Source: Cloeon dipterum (taxonomy: Eukaryota; Arthropoda; Insecta; Ephemeroptera; Baetidae). Taken from it: a stretch of 64,000 bases of DNA. Shown here one piece after another: positions 50,201 to 63,286 of this stretch. The notes beneath the pieces were generated by a model. It had not been told where the DNA came from and did no database searches. It saw only the letters and a list, made by a program, of their open reading frames with translations. The number at the start of each line of letters is the position of its first letter. The stretch's first letter is position 1. The stretch spans positions 14,066,886-14,130,885 of the forward strand of contig NC_088789.1 of assembly GCF_949628265.1 (NCBI RefSeq). Reading direction: 5' to 3'. Made by a program: the position numbers and the translations under genes.

Positions 50201-53200
50201 AAAAACAATTGATTTTAAAATTTGATTTAATTTTAAATATTTGAAAAAGGATAGCTAAATTTTAACTCACCAAGCTGCTGAACGTGTCCTTGAATGAATA
50301 TTTAACAGCAGAATTGTCACTGTAGCGAATTTCAAATAGGCGGCCAGCCCTGTCGAACACATAGGTCTCTGATAGCTCTCCCCATTTCCAGCTTGATATG
50401 CGGCTAAATCTGTCATACTCCAACTCCACTGCCTCAAACGCCCCTCTGCTGCAAAATTTAATTTGAAAATTAATATTCAGAAATTCAATATAAAAATCTG
50501 GCAATCCATATTTTAACTGTAAAAAAAATCAAATAAATAATCATACCTTGGTCCAAACTTGACAGGTCTGGCCAATCTGTCATATGTAATATTCAAAATT
50601 TCCATCCTCTCGTCCATAAACACAGCGACAGTGTTGGTTTCTCTGTCATACTCCAGGGTGAGCAGATTTTCGCCATTCACCCTGAGTTTCTTTCCAATCT
50701 GCACAACGGCCTTATTCTTGCCCTTGCCCTCTCTTCTCAGGAAGTAGCGCCACTCAAATCTGTTGGCCAGGTCACCATCAATTTCCGTTTTTTGTTTGGC
50801 AGGTACTGGGAAGCTCTCGCCCAACACAGGGTCGATGTCTGTCAGGACCGTGTACGCAGTTGTTTCTGTGCTGATCTTGTGCTTCCATGGTGTCTCACTG
50901 GTCACGCTTCCATCGGGCAGGAGGGTAGTTATATGCGTTTCCTGCTCGCCAATCTTCTTCGACACGCTAGGTCCTGAGATGAGCAAAGACACAGGTTTTA
51001 AGTCACCTTGCTTGACCTTGACAGTGGCGCCAATGGTGCTCAGATCGAAAGACAGACTGATCACTTGACCGGTCGGAGTGACTGCAGAAGTAAGTCGGCC
51101 AAACTCGTCATAATTGTAGACATAGCTTCTGCCGGTGCTGTCCAGTTTGGTTTTCAAAAGGCCTGTAGAGCCGTGGTAATCAAAGGTGACATTGTAGTTG
51201 TCAGGGGTGCCCAGCTCATGCAGCATCCTCATCCTCGACATTCGCAAGCGGCACTTCTCGCCTTTAGTGTTCTCGATCGAAGTCACCTGGCTGGCGTAGT
51301 CTCTCAGCAGGAATACCTTGTTTCCAGCTGCGTCTGTGACCGTGCTCAACTTGCCGTTGCTCGTGTTGACGTTGTAGGAGAAAATATAGATGGTCTCGCC
51401 GGTCAGGATGTTCTTGGTCAAGATGTGCTGACCAAACCGGTTGAAGATGTAGATCTCCTGCGTCTCAGGTGAGTAGATTTCGTACTCACGGTTCGCGTTG
51501 GCCTCAGGCAGGCTGGCGGTCACCGACCTTATGCGGTAATTGGCCTGGTCGCTGATGTGCAAAATGCCGTCAGGAGTAACGGTGATGGAAGAAATCGTAT
51601 TAAACTTGGAGGTGGCGGCGAGGAAGTGGTCCTCGTCGAAGCAGCCGCAGCCTCTGTCCAAGCAGTTGCATTTTGACTCTGCTCCCGCAAAGTGCTGGAT
51701 CTTTCCATCGGTGCCGATGACCCTGACGCGGTTGATTCGCTGCGAGTCACTCTCGGCGACGTAGAGGTCACCATTTGGCGCGAAGGCGATGCTCTGAGGC
51801 ATGACCAAAGTCGCGCCGGTGGCCAGATCCGAATTGTGGCTTCGCGAGGGAGAGCTACAGTGCAGCGGCCGGCCGGCGACAACCTTCACGCGGCCGTCCA
51901 AAGTGAGCTGGAGAATCATGTGATCATCGATGATATGCAAAGTGTTATCCAAGGGGTTAATGGTCAGCTCGGTAGGCCACCTCAGATGCACCTCCTCCAC
52001 CTTGAGGGTACCCTTGCAGGGAATGGGCTTCCAGTGCGACTTGTGCATGTGGTTGCCTATGACCGTGGTGACGATTCCATCTCTGTCCACCATCCTGATG
52101 TTGGTACCGTCAGCAAAGTAGATGACGTTATCAGCAGACACAGCGACTCCTTTGGGGTAAGCCAACTTGGCGTCCCTGGCCAGAGCACCATCGCCGCAGT
52201 GGGCCTCATCACCTGGCAAGCAGCGTTCTCCGCTGCCCACAGCAGTCTCCCAGTTCCTGTCAGGATCACTGAAGTCGTCAATGTTGCGCACCTTGATGAT
52301 CTGGTGTGACTCAGGGTCGGAAATATAGAGCGTGTTGTCCATGGGGCTCAGAGCTAGGTGGTACCTGTAGGAGACTCTGGTCGCATTGAGGCGAACCACA
52401 GTGTGCACAGAGCCGTCGATCATAATGCGTCTGATGAGATTGAAGTCTCCAACAAAAATAGAACCATCAGGTGCGTAGGCAAGCGCGACCGGAGCCAACA
52501 GCCTCTGCTTTGAAGCAGGCCCTTCGCAGTCTGTGCAGTCCAAAGCTCTTTGGTGTCCGTTGCCCATGGTGGTCAAAATCACTCTTGGCTTGTGCTTCAG
52601 GTAAATGTTGGAGCCATCGCCCTTCTGCAGAATGCCCTCGTGGAAGTTGTACCTGTGGTGAATGTCCAAATTCCAGCCTCCCACCTCAGAGATGCCCATG
52701 TCGTGACCACTGAGTTTGGTAGTCTGCACGTCCCAAATGATGTCGCGGCAGTCGTTGTACTCGTAGCCAACCTTGACCATTGCTGTGGTGACGCCATAAA
52801 CGCGCTGTCTGTAAACATTCAGCCTATTCCAAGCATAGGTAAACTTGATGTCTGGGTCAGCCTCAAAGGTCTTTTCGAACAAAATGCCTTCAATTGTAAT
52901 TCTGAGGTGGACGAGTTTCAGAGAGGCAGGGACTTTGCCTGGGGTGAGCTGCAGTTGGATGGTCGAGAGATAGCCGGCCGCTCTTGAACTGTGGTACACT
53001 AGATTAAGGCCAGTTCCGGGGATGCGAAGGCTGTCCTGTACCACCTGAAATAAGAATGTGACAATTACGTTTCAGATGAATTTGTGATCATTGGCTTCTT
53101 TTGATTAAATCTTAAGTTACTTTGCAAAGCTTAAGTTAATTTACTAAAGTTCTTAATTAATCAGGTTAACTCCGCAGCAATTAAATTGCGCTATTTATGT

Positions 53201-56200
53201 GTAAATATGTAATTGATTAAAAGTGCATCAATAATTTTTAAAAATCGTACAATCATGCTACGATACAGCATGTAAAAAAATAAATATATTTGCTGGAATA
53301 AATTAATCTTCTGTAATTTTAACTAACCATTATATAAAAGGGGACTTGAGATTTACCTGTGATTCAGCAAGAATAGCACTTTTGTCAGGACAAGCGCCTT
53401 GAAAACCATGCTTCCAGGTAGCAAGAACAACGGGCTTCATCAGGTCATAGTCATGATCATCGCACGTCTGTGGTATTATAGCAACAGCCTTATCTTCTCC
53501 CATGCCCATTTTTACAGTGTTGATCACCACAACCTAAAACGAATAAATGAATCAGTGAAAGACATTTATTTTTGTATGAAATTTTACCTCATTCCATGGA
53601 ACATTGACAACTTGAGTTTGGGGTCTGAAGGGACTTTTGCCAAACTGCAGGGTGACAGCTCCACCCCCATTCACCAAGAGGTCAAACCAACCATCCTCTC
53701 TGGTCATAGTAAAGCCTTCCAGGAGCAAACTGGTTGCCACCCTCACACCAATGACTCCCATCCCTGAGGAGGTGACGATTCGCCCTCTGATCACGGCTGC
53801 CCGGCTGGAATAAATTTCATTTTAGAGTTTGCTTTTTTGCCGTAATATCGGCTGACATGAGCACACACGTCATTTTTAAGCTATAAATAATCCAGCACAG
53901 AAAGGACAAAACGCTAGAATGAAGGCGAAAGAATATTAGCGCACAATTAGCATAAATATATGAGGCAATATCAATGGGTTTCAGACAAACACACACTACT
54001 CAAAAGCACAAACAGTACCCAAAGAAAGAAATAAGAGATCTCTTCTCGCTATTGAAGTTTTCTAGCACTCTAAGAAATTGTCTCTTTTCTCTAGAGTTTT
54101 GTGTTTATTTATAAATCTATATGAAATATATATGTCATTCTTGTGTGTTTGAAGTCTTACCTTGTGTTGAAGTGATTCCAAAAGACACTGAGAGAGCAGC
54201 ACAAAAAGAGAGAGCGTCAGATATATGATTTTAGTATTAAGCAGCAGAGAGTGTAAGCGATTTGTTGTTAGTGTTTAGCCCCCACATTCAGTAACATTCA
54301 TGCACCAGATTAGTCGACTTTGTCTTTCCAGATGACTTCACATTTACAAAAAGAGTCAAAATGATTTGTTGTTTAGTGCTTACTGTATTTGTTTTGTGAG
54401 AAAATGTAAAATAATATGAATTTGTTTTTAAATTGGTGAAAATTTTGACTCATTGAAATTAACAAGATATATTTACAGCAGAGAGAATGATAATTATAAC
54501 TCAATCGCATTATTGACTGGGTCACAAACATATTGAGAACCACTGAATGGTCAACAGTAAGGGATGACAATGAATTGGTAAAGGAAGAAATACCTTTCGT
54601 TGAACGATTCCTGTTTGGCGTAATTCTGCAGGCTGCCCTCCTCAATTAAGAATTTCATCCGCTCGAAGAAAGAGGCTGTAATGGCAGGAGGCTGCTTCCT
54701 TAGCAGAATGTCGATAGGCTTTGGTGCTGACTCGCACAGTTGGTTTGATCGGCACACGTGGTTGCCACAGCATTCTGGGTCTTCACAATCAACCAAGCCA
54801 TCTAAAAATTGCATGGTTAATATTTAATGTTATATAAATAATTTAGTTTTCTTTGCCCACAAATATATTATAAATTCTATTTTTGCAAGAATTTCAAAAT
54901 AACATGATACCTTTGTCATTGTCCTTTCCATCATTGCAGCTGCTTTCGAGGGCAACGTTACAGTCAGCTCCATCCCATCCATCATAGCATTTGCACTCCC
55001 AGTCACCATCAACGTTGACCTTGCACTGCCCATGCCCGCCACATCCGCTTGGGCAGCCTTCCAGAGTGCAGTGTTTGCCATTCCAGCCAGTCACGCAGAG
55101 GCAAGTGCCGTTTTTACACTGGCCGTGGTCAGCACACCTGAGATTATATCAAGTGTTAATGGCTTTTCAGACTTGATTTATTGATAGTAAAGTACCTTGG
55201 GTCACATTGCTTCAGGCCGCAGAAGTCGCCGGCCCATCCAGGGTCGCAAGCGCAAGCGTCTCCTTCGCAGTGACCATGAGGTCCACAGTCCAAATCGCAC
55301 ATTTCTAGAAAGTTATCCATGTGACTTCATAATTATAAATTACACGCGTTTTCTTACGTTTCGAGCAGTCGTCTCCAATCCAGGGTGCATCGCAAGTGCA
55401 TTTCTGCGCCTCCAAGTCAAATTTGCCATGCCCATTGCAGTCTGGCAGACACATAATCGCGTCGTCGTCCGTTACACTACAATCTGCGCCCTTCCAGCCC
55501 TTTTTGCAGATGCAAGCGCCCTCGACGCAAAAACCATGTCCGGAGCAAGTCGGGTGCGGACAGTCAACTGGAATTTGAATATAAATTTTCTATTTTATAC
55601 CCAAGCTGAAACAAGGCAAACTTACCTTCCGCGCAGAATTTGCCCTTGAATCCGCGGACGCATTCGCACTTGCCGTTGGTGCAGTGGCCGTGGCCGTTGC
55701 AGTCAGGCACTTCGCATTCATCATGCCGCAAACTACACTCCTTGCCTTTCCAGCCAGGGTTGCACTGACACTCTCCGTTGATGTATTCGCCTCGTTGACT
55801 GCAGAGGACTGGACAAACGCCTGTAATCACACGAGTGTGAGTCTGTTATCAAACGTCGATGAGATTGCTATTAGGATTAGAAAATTGGTAGAGTTTTGGT
55901 TATTGTAAGACGTCAAGATTTTAATAGGAGATCGATCAAAAAAATTCAAGAGAAAATCGTAAAACTTGATACTCACTCTCGCTACAATCTTCCCCACCAA
56001 AGCCAGGGGTGCACTTGCAGTGCCCGAGCAGACACTCTCCTTTGCCACTGCATCCGTTGGGACAGCTCTCGGTCATATCTTCAGCAACGGCGGCAACAAA
56101 TGAGATTTCCTGGGGATCTCCATCGTCGTTATAGAGGGACAAGAACCAGTGGCCCTGCTCCATGTAGTGGGTCACCTCCTTTTTGACGCTTGTCTGCACA

Positions 56201-59200
56201 AGATAAAATAATTTGGTTAGTGGAAATATGCGACCACGTGCCCAAGTTGTAAACCTGAGTTGCGAATTTTTACCTAAAGTGACTTAAGCTTTGCATGCAA
56301 AATGCTTTTAAAAGATTTTTGGAAACACAAAGCAAATTTTGTATTATGTTTCAAAGACACTCACCGCTGAAGCCCTGGTAGTTCTAGCCTTGAAGCCGCT
56401 GAGAACCTCAATAAAGTCATACTGCGTATGAGTGGGTAGCGCGTTTCGTCTGGCAAAGACACCTATGCTCGCTCCTCTGGGGATGTTGTAGTCAAACTTG
56501 ACGTAGGCTGCTTCAGGCCGATAGAACTGCATGTTCCAATAGCCGTATTGCGGAATGGTCTGCGATAATTTCTGGCCAAGTTGAATTAGCGAGAAAGTAG
56601 TGCCGTCCGGCGGGAATGTTCGTGCTGGGAAGGTTTTTCCTCCTGTGGATAGCAAAAAAAGGCTTGAGCGGCATTCAGGCGGAAAGCTTGTTGGAAGGGA
56701 AAGCGTCTGTCTACCCGAAATTGGTGATTTTAAAATGAAGAGCAAAGTTAAATTATGTTTTTGAATGAACAGTATTCGTTTAACTTAACCGGTTATCATA
56801 TCATAAAATTAAAAAGCTGAATTATAAGCACATTTACGATTAATTTTTGAAACTGGGTCAAGATTTTATAAATGTGTTAAAACAAACATTTAATAATGGC
56901 ATTATATTATGTCACTATCTATAGCAGTAACACTTTAGGATATATATATTATTTTATTGACAAAATTAATTTTTAGTTACACCAATTTGGTAGTATAATA
57001 TATTTTCATTGGGCATATTTTCATCAGTAATATATTGCTAAAATAAAAGCATAAGAAGGAAAACAGGTAAGCACACAGTGAGAAAAGAAAGTAGAATAGT
57101 TAGCAAAATAAGCCTTGAAAGCCATATTGGATTTACTTATGTCATGCGAATAAAAAATATATCGTTCGTATAGTCGATACATTGCATGCACAACACGCTA
57201 TACTTTCAGCATTCTCTCTGTTCTACTCGAGGGGGCACCAGGTATGTGTCGCGCATCCACATAATAATTATGGTTTAATTCAGCGTCAGCGGCAGCAGCT
57301 TGCGTCAGCAGCGAAATTAGTAGACATTTGTTCTGCGTGTGTTTGAGTGTGTGTGAAATATCACACAGGTCCTGAGCAGCCATTCTCGCACGCCAAGCTC
57401 ACCTTCGAGGATAAGAATCGTGGGCGGCGGTGGCGTGGGACACGTTACCACTGGGCAGGTGACCTCCCGCTCCGTGGTGGTGACCATCTCCTGCACGGTG
57501 GTGCTCTCCACCGTCGTCTCCTCGGCACCCTCCTCCTCCTCGTCAACCGCCAAAGGCGCAGCCGAGGAGGTCATTAGCCCTAATGGTGTGGTCGACACCC
57601 ATTCTTGGTCAGGGCCGCCACCGCTGCTGCCTAAACAAGGGCAGTTACACTGACACTGCGGCCTCACAGAGCTGAGGTTAGCGGACACGGCATGCTGCAT
57701 AGCGTCCAGAGTGCGGTTAGTGGCGGACGGCACAGCCACGGACAGGACGTAAAGATGCTCCGGCTCGGCGTCCTCGTCATCCTCAGTGGCGATTGTCACA
57801 TTCACGAGCACGCGTTTGCCGGCACGGTCAGACGAATTGAAAGCGGGGCTCTCGGGTTCGGAGCGGGGAAAGGTGCTTTCGGAGTCGGTATTAAAAGCGG
57901 TTCCGGGGGTCGACTCAGTGGAGTTCGCGGGGTTAGCTGGCACACTCAGCAGATTAGGGCTTTTTTGCTCATGCGCAGGCAGCACGTGGTTGTCCAGCCG
58001 GTTGGCGTCTGGACTGGTCACGTCCAGAATAAAGCCGCTGCCCAGCTCGTTGTCCAGCTGCATCTGCGTCATCTCAGCGGCCTCGAGCACGTGCTGGTGG
58101 CGGTGGTGTCGGCCCGGCTCGGCGGCCGACACGAGTGGCTGCGGCGGCGCCAAGTGCTCGAGAAGAGCGGCGCCGCCGCTGCCCTCCGACTCATGCAAGG
58201 TAGTTAGCGCAACATCATGCAACAACAAATCTACGTGCTCAACAACCGATCTACGAACGCGCTCTCCTTTACCTCCTGCGCCGCCACCGCCGACAGTCGC
58301 GGGCCGTGACCTGCCCGACGACGTTGTGCGGTTGTCGCCCTTGAAGCCGTTGGCGTCCGAGTTCTGGTCACCCACGAACACGGTGCACGCGGCAGAGCTC
58401 TGATATGACCAGTTCAGCAGGTTGGTAGCTGTGAACGCACGTTTTTTGGTGTCACGAGAAACAGTTAACAATAAATTTTATAAACCAATAATTGCTAACT
58501 TTCTTCAGTTACTAGTTTTCAGATTAAATTTAACAAATCAACTCTTTCATTGGGACAAAAATTTTAAAATTAAATTAAAAAATAAAAAACAATCCCAATC
58601 GGTCCCAATCAGAACATTACACGTAACTTGCTCCACGCAGACATTAACGGACGAAAGATGAAAAAAATGTTTTAAATGAGATAGTGACTTACCAAACATG
58701 TAAGTGAGAGCTGCTGTCAACACAACACACAAAATGATGAAGACTATGGCTGTACATTTCCACGAGCATTTGCTGGCGAGTCCCTTCCGGAACTGGAACG
58801 ACCGCGACGATTGCGGGAAATGACTCGAGTTTGGCCTGCGCATGTTGCCCCGTCCTGGTAAAACAGGAACCGCGCCTCCAGGCCCAAATGTCATCCTGTA
58901 ACTGAGCACGAAAAGTGTCATCCGCGGTTTGATGAGGGGTGTGCGAAGTCAACTCACCTGTCGGTGCTCTTGTGGTCGCCCTTGGTTGGGCTGCTGCAAG
59001 ACGAGTTTGACTTGTAATCCATTGGTGACGTCTTTGGTATGTCTGAAAGCCGAGATTTCCGAATTGCAAGCGTTAGCACTAAATTTGGACTGCTTTCGAC
59101 GTGAAATTAAGTGAATCGATAAAGAGGACGGCCATACGCCCGACACGAGAGCGGCGCTGGTTGCATAAGCTCTCACCTGTGGGTATGTACACGTTACCGG

Positions 59201-59353
59201 ACGGAGTGCGAACCAGGCATGAGGGTTCAAAGTCGCCGTCCCTGATGTCAGAAGCGGTAAGGCCAGTGGTGCTGCGGCCGTTGAGGCGATTCATCGACGG
59301 TTGGTTTCTTGGTGGCACATTTGGAGGGTGATGCGAACTGTCGAGGAAACCAC
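47249..59353 (-). CDS. Ten-m: teneurin-m (partial, 5' end outside the window)
   Basis: Type II membrane adhesion and guidance protein. Exons: 59353-59177, 59042-58958, 58895-58693, 58428-57403, 56642-56365, 56193-55977, 55820-55626, 55567-55358, 55304-55196, 55137-54911, 54801-54594, 53804-53588, 53533-53357, 53044-50547, 50448-50271, 50121-48522, 48249-47834, 47725-47249. All junctions are GT-AG and in phase: 2,831 codons. In-window residues: cytoplasmic part with FEPSCLVRTPSGNVYIPT to about 133; membrane span 134-157; acidic Ser/Thr linker to about 497; pre-EGF domain; eight EGF repeats about 640-930; TTR-like plug domain about 980-1110; NHL propeller from about 1240; YD-repeat shell to about 2490, ending in an Rhs-type core (YIRRRLYDPVVSQWMTPAW); Tox-GHH-like C terminus with HSIHKYPQLADDPSNV and a basic tail. 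The post-membrane CTVFVGD and NVPPRN segments favour Ten-m over Ten-a. The first coding exon lies further right. Confidence 0.93.
54161..54187 (-). CDS. Ten-m: candidate 27-nt alternative microexon of Ten-m
   Basis: Inside the 789-nt intron between exons 54801-54594 and 53804-53588. A pyrimidine-rich acceptor (CTCTCTTTTTGTGCTGCTCTCTCAG) and a strong donor (CAAG|GTAAGAC) bracket exactly 27 bases. The flanking exons are joined in phase 2 (AG|C). Inclusion keeps the frame, has no stop and adds nine residues, VFWNHFNTS, before the conserved RAAVIRGR. The insert falls between the EGF stalk and the plug domain. Splice-site quality and frame are seen in the sequence; use in vivo is inferred. Confidence 0.55.
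58250..58261 (-). other. furin-like RVRR motif in the Ten-m juxtamembrane linker
   Basis: The frame reads GKGERVRRSVV about 55 residues outside the membrane span, matching the furin consensus R-X-[KR]-R with serine following. Furin shedding at linker sites is known for some teneurins. Use here is inferred. Confidence 0.45.
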
Positions 59354-62175
59354 CTGCGAAAAGACCGAGATGAAGGAGTGAGAAACTAACGGTTTGCATG
59401 TCTGGCACATCAAATCAAGTTGGCGGAGAGGAGTAAGGCGCGTGCAACACGCGTAGCTAAAACAAGTCAATTACGGCTGGGAAAAAGTTTGCCTCTTTTT
59501 CCTCGTTCCGGGTGAAAAAACGAGGCTTTGTTTAAAATGAGCAAAGTTTCGACGCAAACACACGGCTATTTACACTATTCTTGCGTGAAAACAAATGAAA
59601 GACACCGGCGTAATTGGAAAATATTCGGCATCCCTTGCGGGTGGAAGCTGCAGATTGACTGCCTCTTATTTTTCTTCTGCGGTGGCGTGCAATCATGCAA
59701 ATGGCTTCAAGGAGAGAGGAATTGCGCCGAGACACAGATGTGTTATTTGTCTCCGCAAATTATTTTCCACCCTCGCCCGCACTCGTTGCCGCTGCTAATT
59801 CTCAGATTTCCAATATCGACGGGCGGAGAATAAACGACGGCTCGTTTTTCACGGCAGCGAGAGGTAAAATCGAATTTGCATTTTACTGCCGAATTTGTAG
59901 GGCCTTTTAATTAAAATTTTAGCGAGATCAAAAAAACGGGCCGAAGCAAGCGCTGTGTTTGTGCTGGCTGAAACGCTTTTTAATGACCACTTCAGAAAAG
60001 TTGTGCTGCTGGCCAACTAGAGACTCGGATGGACAGCCAGTAACCCCAATTACGGCTTCCTATTAGCCTGAGAGCCGGCTAAAACAATTTTGTTCGCTCG
60101 TTGGCTGCACCCGCGCGCGCGTCCGCCAGACTCACTCATGCCAGCAATTTTCATAAAACACAAAATAATTGGCGGTGCCTGCTTTGTTTGTGCGCGGGTA
60201 GGAATTAAATGGGAGTGATATTGTTACCATGGTTTGAGTGAGCCGAAAAATTGCAAATTTTTATGACTGCCGAACCGAACCAACGTTCCAGTGTAGCAGC
60301 TAAAAGCAAAATAGTATGTGCATTTGAATAACTCTGTTTTTGTGAGAACGATTCTGGGAAGATTCAAGTGTTCAGATGTTTTTATTTTGAATCACTTATA
60401 ATTTTCTACGCAAAATTTTGCGTACGTTTTCCGCCTTGGACATGCTCCATTTAACCTTTACTTCTATAAGTTTTCAAGAGTGGAGCGCGCTTTCCACTTA
60501 AACTAGATTTTATTCCACCAAAAACTCATGTTGACAGAAATTTAGATCAAACAAAAATTTTCCTCTACCTGCACCTCTCTCGGAAAATTTGGCAAAGGCT
60601 GTGCATCGACGGTTGAATAATTTCGCGTCGGTTGCTTTCGAATTTAGACGAGCAAACATCAGCAGCCAAAACCTTTGCCACTCTCTCGCCAGAGAGATAA
60701 AAGCGGCCGTAAAGCGGAGCATTTATTTTTACTTCTAAATTAAATTTGCCTCCAGCGGCAGTGCCGTAAAATTCGAACCCTTAATGCGGCAAATTCGCGA
60801 GATTCACCGTAAACGGCTTGAGAGAGCGGCCATTTTTTTCGCACTCACGGCAGCTGTGAACCGAGAGAAAACCACCAAGCGTGAATTTCCTCTTTCGCGA
60901 TAGGCCGGAATTATTAGGAGGCAGACGAGGAATATCAGTTTGAGAATGTGTACGCGGCCGCCATTTTTCGCCGTAAATTACGACAACGCCTTTTTAATTA
61001 TACATTCGCGGAGATGGCCACTTCTTATCTCCGCCTGCCAGACAATGACATAAAATATCCTGCAGCTCAAGGCGAAATAATAAATTTCAAAGTTTTAATA
61101 ATATGCTGCTGCCGAGAGCCGGGAGTGACGGGCGTGACGATAGGAAGCACGGACTCGAATTATTATTTACGGGCAGGTGCTTTCCTGCTCGCGGCGTCTT
61201 GCGAGCTGAAGGTGTTAACGCGCAGCTCACGCAACCCTTTTCCACTCACAAAGAAAGGGACGACAAAAAACACACAGCCGCTGGTGTTGTGTTTGAGAAA
61301 TGGAACAAGCGCTCGCGATTTTGATGGATGCACCTTTGGCATGACTTGCTTTTGCACACAATGGTGGAAAAATTGCCGCCAAGACGCATCGGCGACAGGA
61401 AATGGAATTTCTCGTGGCTTGTTTGAGTGCTCCAACTTTTGATGGAACGCCTGATGCTGAAATCCGGCAAATTCCAGTTGCAAAGAGCTAGAGTAAAAAG
61501 TCAAACAGTTGAGGGCATGAAAAAATCCACTAGCCGTTCTAATTCTATTTAATTTTGCCGCGTCTGCTCTCCCGTTTCCGTTTCTAAAAACAAGCCGTTT
61601 GGCCAGTTTTGCCGGCAGGAAAGCAAATTTACAGAGCAAATAAACGGCAGCGGACGGTTCACTCTCGGCTCGGGCAGAGGGCAGCTATTCTAAATCAGAG
61701 TCCTTTGATCAGACTAATTTCGCCCAGCCGCGTATGTACACGTGTGTTGACGTCGAGCAGCTCTCTCAGCAGAGTTTATCCGAAAGTAACACAAGCGTGT
61801 GCCTTGCGGACAGGAAAGTTGGACATTTCACACATGGCCCGTTTGCTCTTTGATATGCGTTTCGACCCAAGTGGCGAAAAAAATTCGGCCGGCCATAAAT
61901 TGCCATGCGGATCCGTTGCGCCGACGGCGTTTCTTACTTTTCGGATTGAAATGAGATTGCGCAGGGCGGAAAAAGAGCCCCACGCGAGTGAAACTTATCG
62001 AAAAAAGCACTCAGAGCAGCCGCAGCAGCGGGGATTGACGCTCGGCAGCCAAATGCAATCACACGGGATTATATGCATTGTGGGAATAAATTATAATGGA
62101 TAAGTCTAGTCGCAGACATTATTCACACAGGACGCGGTAGAGCAAGCGCTCTATCGATCTCTTGGGTTGACGCAC

Positions 62176-62196
62176 GCGATTTTTCTAGAAAATCGC
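62176..62196. repeat. short palindrome
   Basis: Arms GCGATTTT and AAAATCGC are exact complements around TCTAG. A partial second copy of one arm (GCGATTTTTC) lies at about 62,286. Role unknown. Confidence 0.5.
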
Positions 62197-63111
62197 AGCA
62201 GACACAAGAAAATTAATGCATTGCCTTCAATGTAATGTTCCAAGAACCTATACAAGACCACGTACATGCTAGTTTCGCATAGAGCGCGATTTTTCAGGTT
62301 TTTATCAACGTGTATAATATATTTACTTGAGCTCAGATATTGGATTATCATAAAGATTTCTCTTTAACAGGAACGAAAATATTGCGAATTGTGCTAAACA
62401 CCAGAGCAGTTTAAAGAGGATATGTTCTTGCAGACGCGCTGAACAGTTTTCTTCACCGAATATGAATAGAATGTTGGTTTGACCTTTCACATTATTTGAG
62501 GCTCTTGTTGGAGAAACACCGAGGCGCAAAATAGGCTCGCAGCGTGGAAAAGTCAGCAGATTTGGCAATCTCTTTCGCGCACGTCTGCCAACACATGGTG
62601 CCGCGGAAACAAAAAACGAAACTCGCGGGTCCCATTAATAACGTTTAGCTGGTGCAATGGCAGACGCACACGCGCTCAAGCCACTCATTTAAAATGTACC
62701 CCAGTCGCGATCAGCACAACAAAAACTGCTGCATTTCCACAAAAAACGGGGCGAGAAATAAATAAATAAATCGCGGGCATGCCGCTTTTCCTCTTTTTCT
62801 CTAGCTCATACAAAACAATGCGAGCGAAGGAAGCATATATTTCAAAAAATTTCTGCTCTTGCCGCGCGGGTGGCAGAAAGGAAGAAGGAAAAAAGAACTG
62901 GCACTGCAGTCGACGCCGCCTTTCGCGGAGGCAGTGGCAGATATATTTATAACACAGCGACTTTTCCGCAGCACCAGCAGAGGCGAAAAGGCGTCTTTTC
63001 CGCAGTCTGGCCCGCTAATTAAAAGGTCGACCACGTAATCGCGAGTGACACCTGCAACATTTATCAAGATTACGCCCGCGGTCCATTTATCCCCATTTCG
63101 CTGCACGCCGC

Positions 63112-63119
63112 TGACGTCA
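63112..63119. promoter_or_regulatory. CRE palindrome TGACGTCA
   Basis: A perfect cAMP-response element core (CREB/ATF site) in the presumed Ten-m upstream or intronic region. A single 8-bp match is weak evidence on its own. Confidence 0.3.
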
Positions 63120-63251
63120 CCCGACTGCAATCTCGCTATATGATGATAATACGTGAGCATGTGTATAATTATAATAATCCGTGCGAGTGCTGCTCTATTT
63201 AATTAGGCGTGCGTCTGTGTGTAATTAATTAATTTGTGCCTCGAGTGAGAT

Positions 63252-63286
63252 GTTCGCCTGCCGAGTGAATTCGAATGCAGGCGAAC
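63252..63286. repeat. 10-bp perfect inverted repeat
   Basis: GTTCGCCTGC at 63,252-63,261 and GCAGGCGAAC at 63,277-63,286 are exact complements around a 15-base spacer. With a wobble pair the stem reaches 12 bp. It is too short for a typical pre-miRNA. It sits among TAATTA-like motifs and may be a paired protein-binding site. Confidence 0.5.

Noticed and set aside
51692-52309. 205-codon open frame on the plus strand
   Set aside because: Antisense to the 2,498-nt Ten-m exon coding the NHL propeller; no domain of its own.
54551-54593. Read-through of the Ten-m exon beyond 54,594 (NERYFFLYQF)
   Set aside because: The donor AAAG|GTATTTC ends the exon; the added residues are intronic and do not fit the family.
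57786-58403. 205-codon open frame on the plus strand
   Set aside because: Antisense to the GC-rich Ten-m linker exon, whose minus-strand frame joins its neighbours in phase.
61163-61639. 158-codon minus-strand frame as a possible first exon of Ten-m
   Set aside because: It shows none of the family's N-terminal features and has no donor joining in phase to 59,353.
62125-62175. GCGGTAGAGC sequence reminiscent of a tRNA D-arm
   Set aside because: No TTCGA-type T-loop, anticodon stem or acceptor pairing follows on either strand.
62801-63160. 119-codon minus-strand frame as a possible Ten-m exon
   Set aside because: No resemblance to teneurin intracellular sequence and no usable donor seen.
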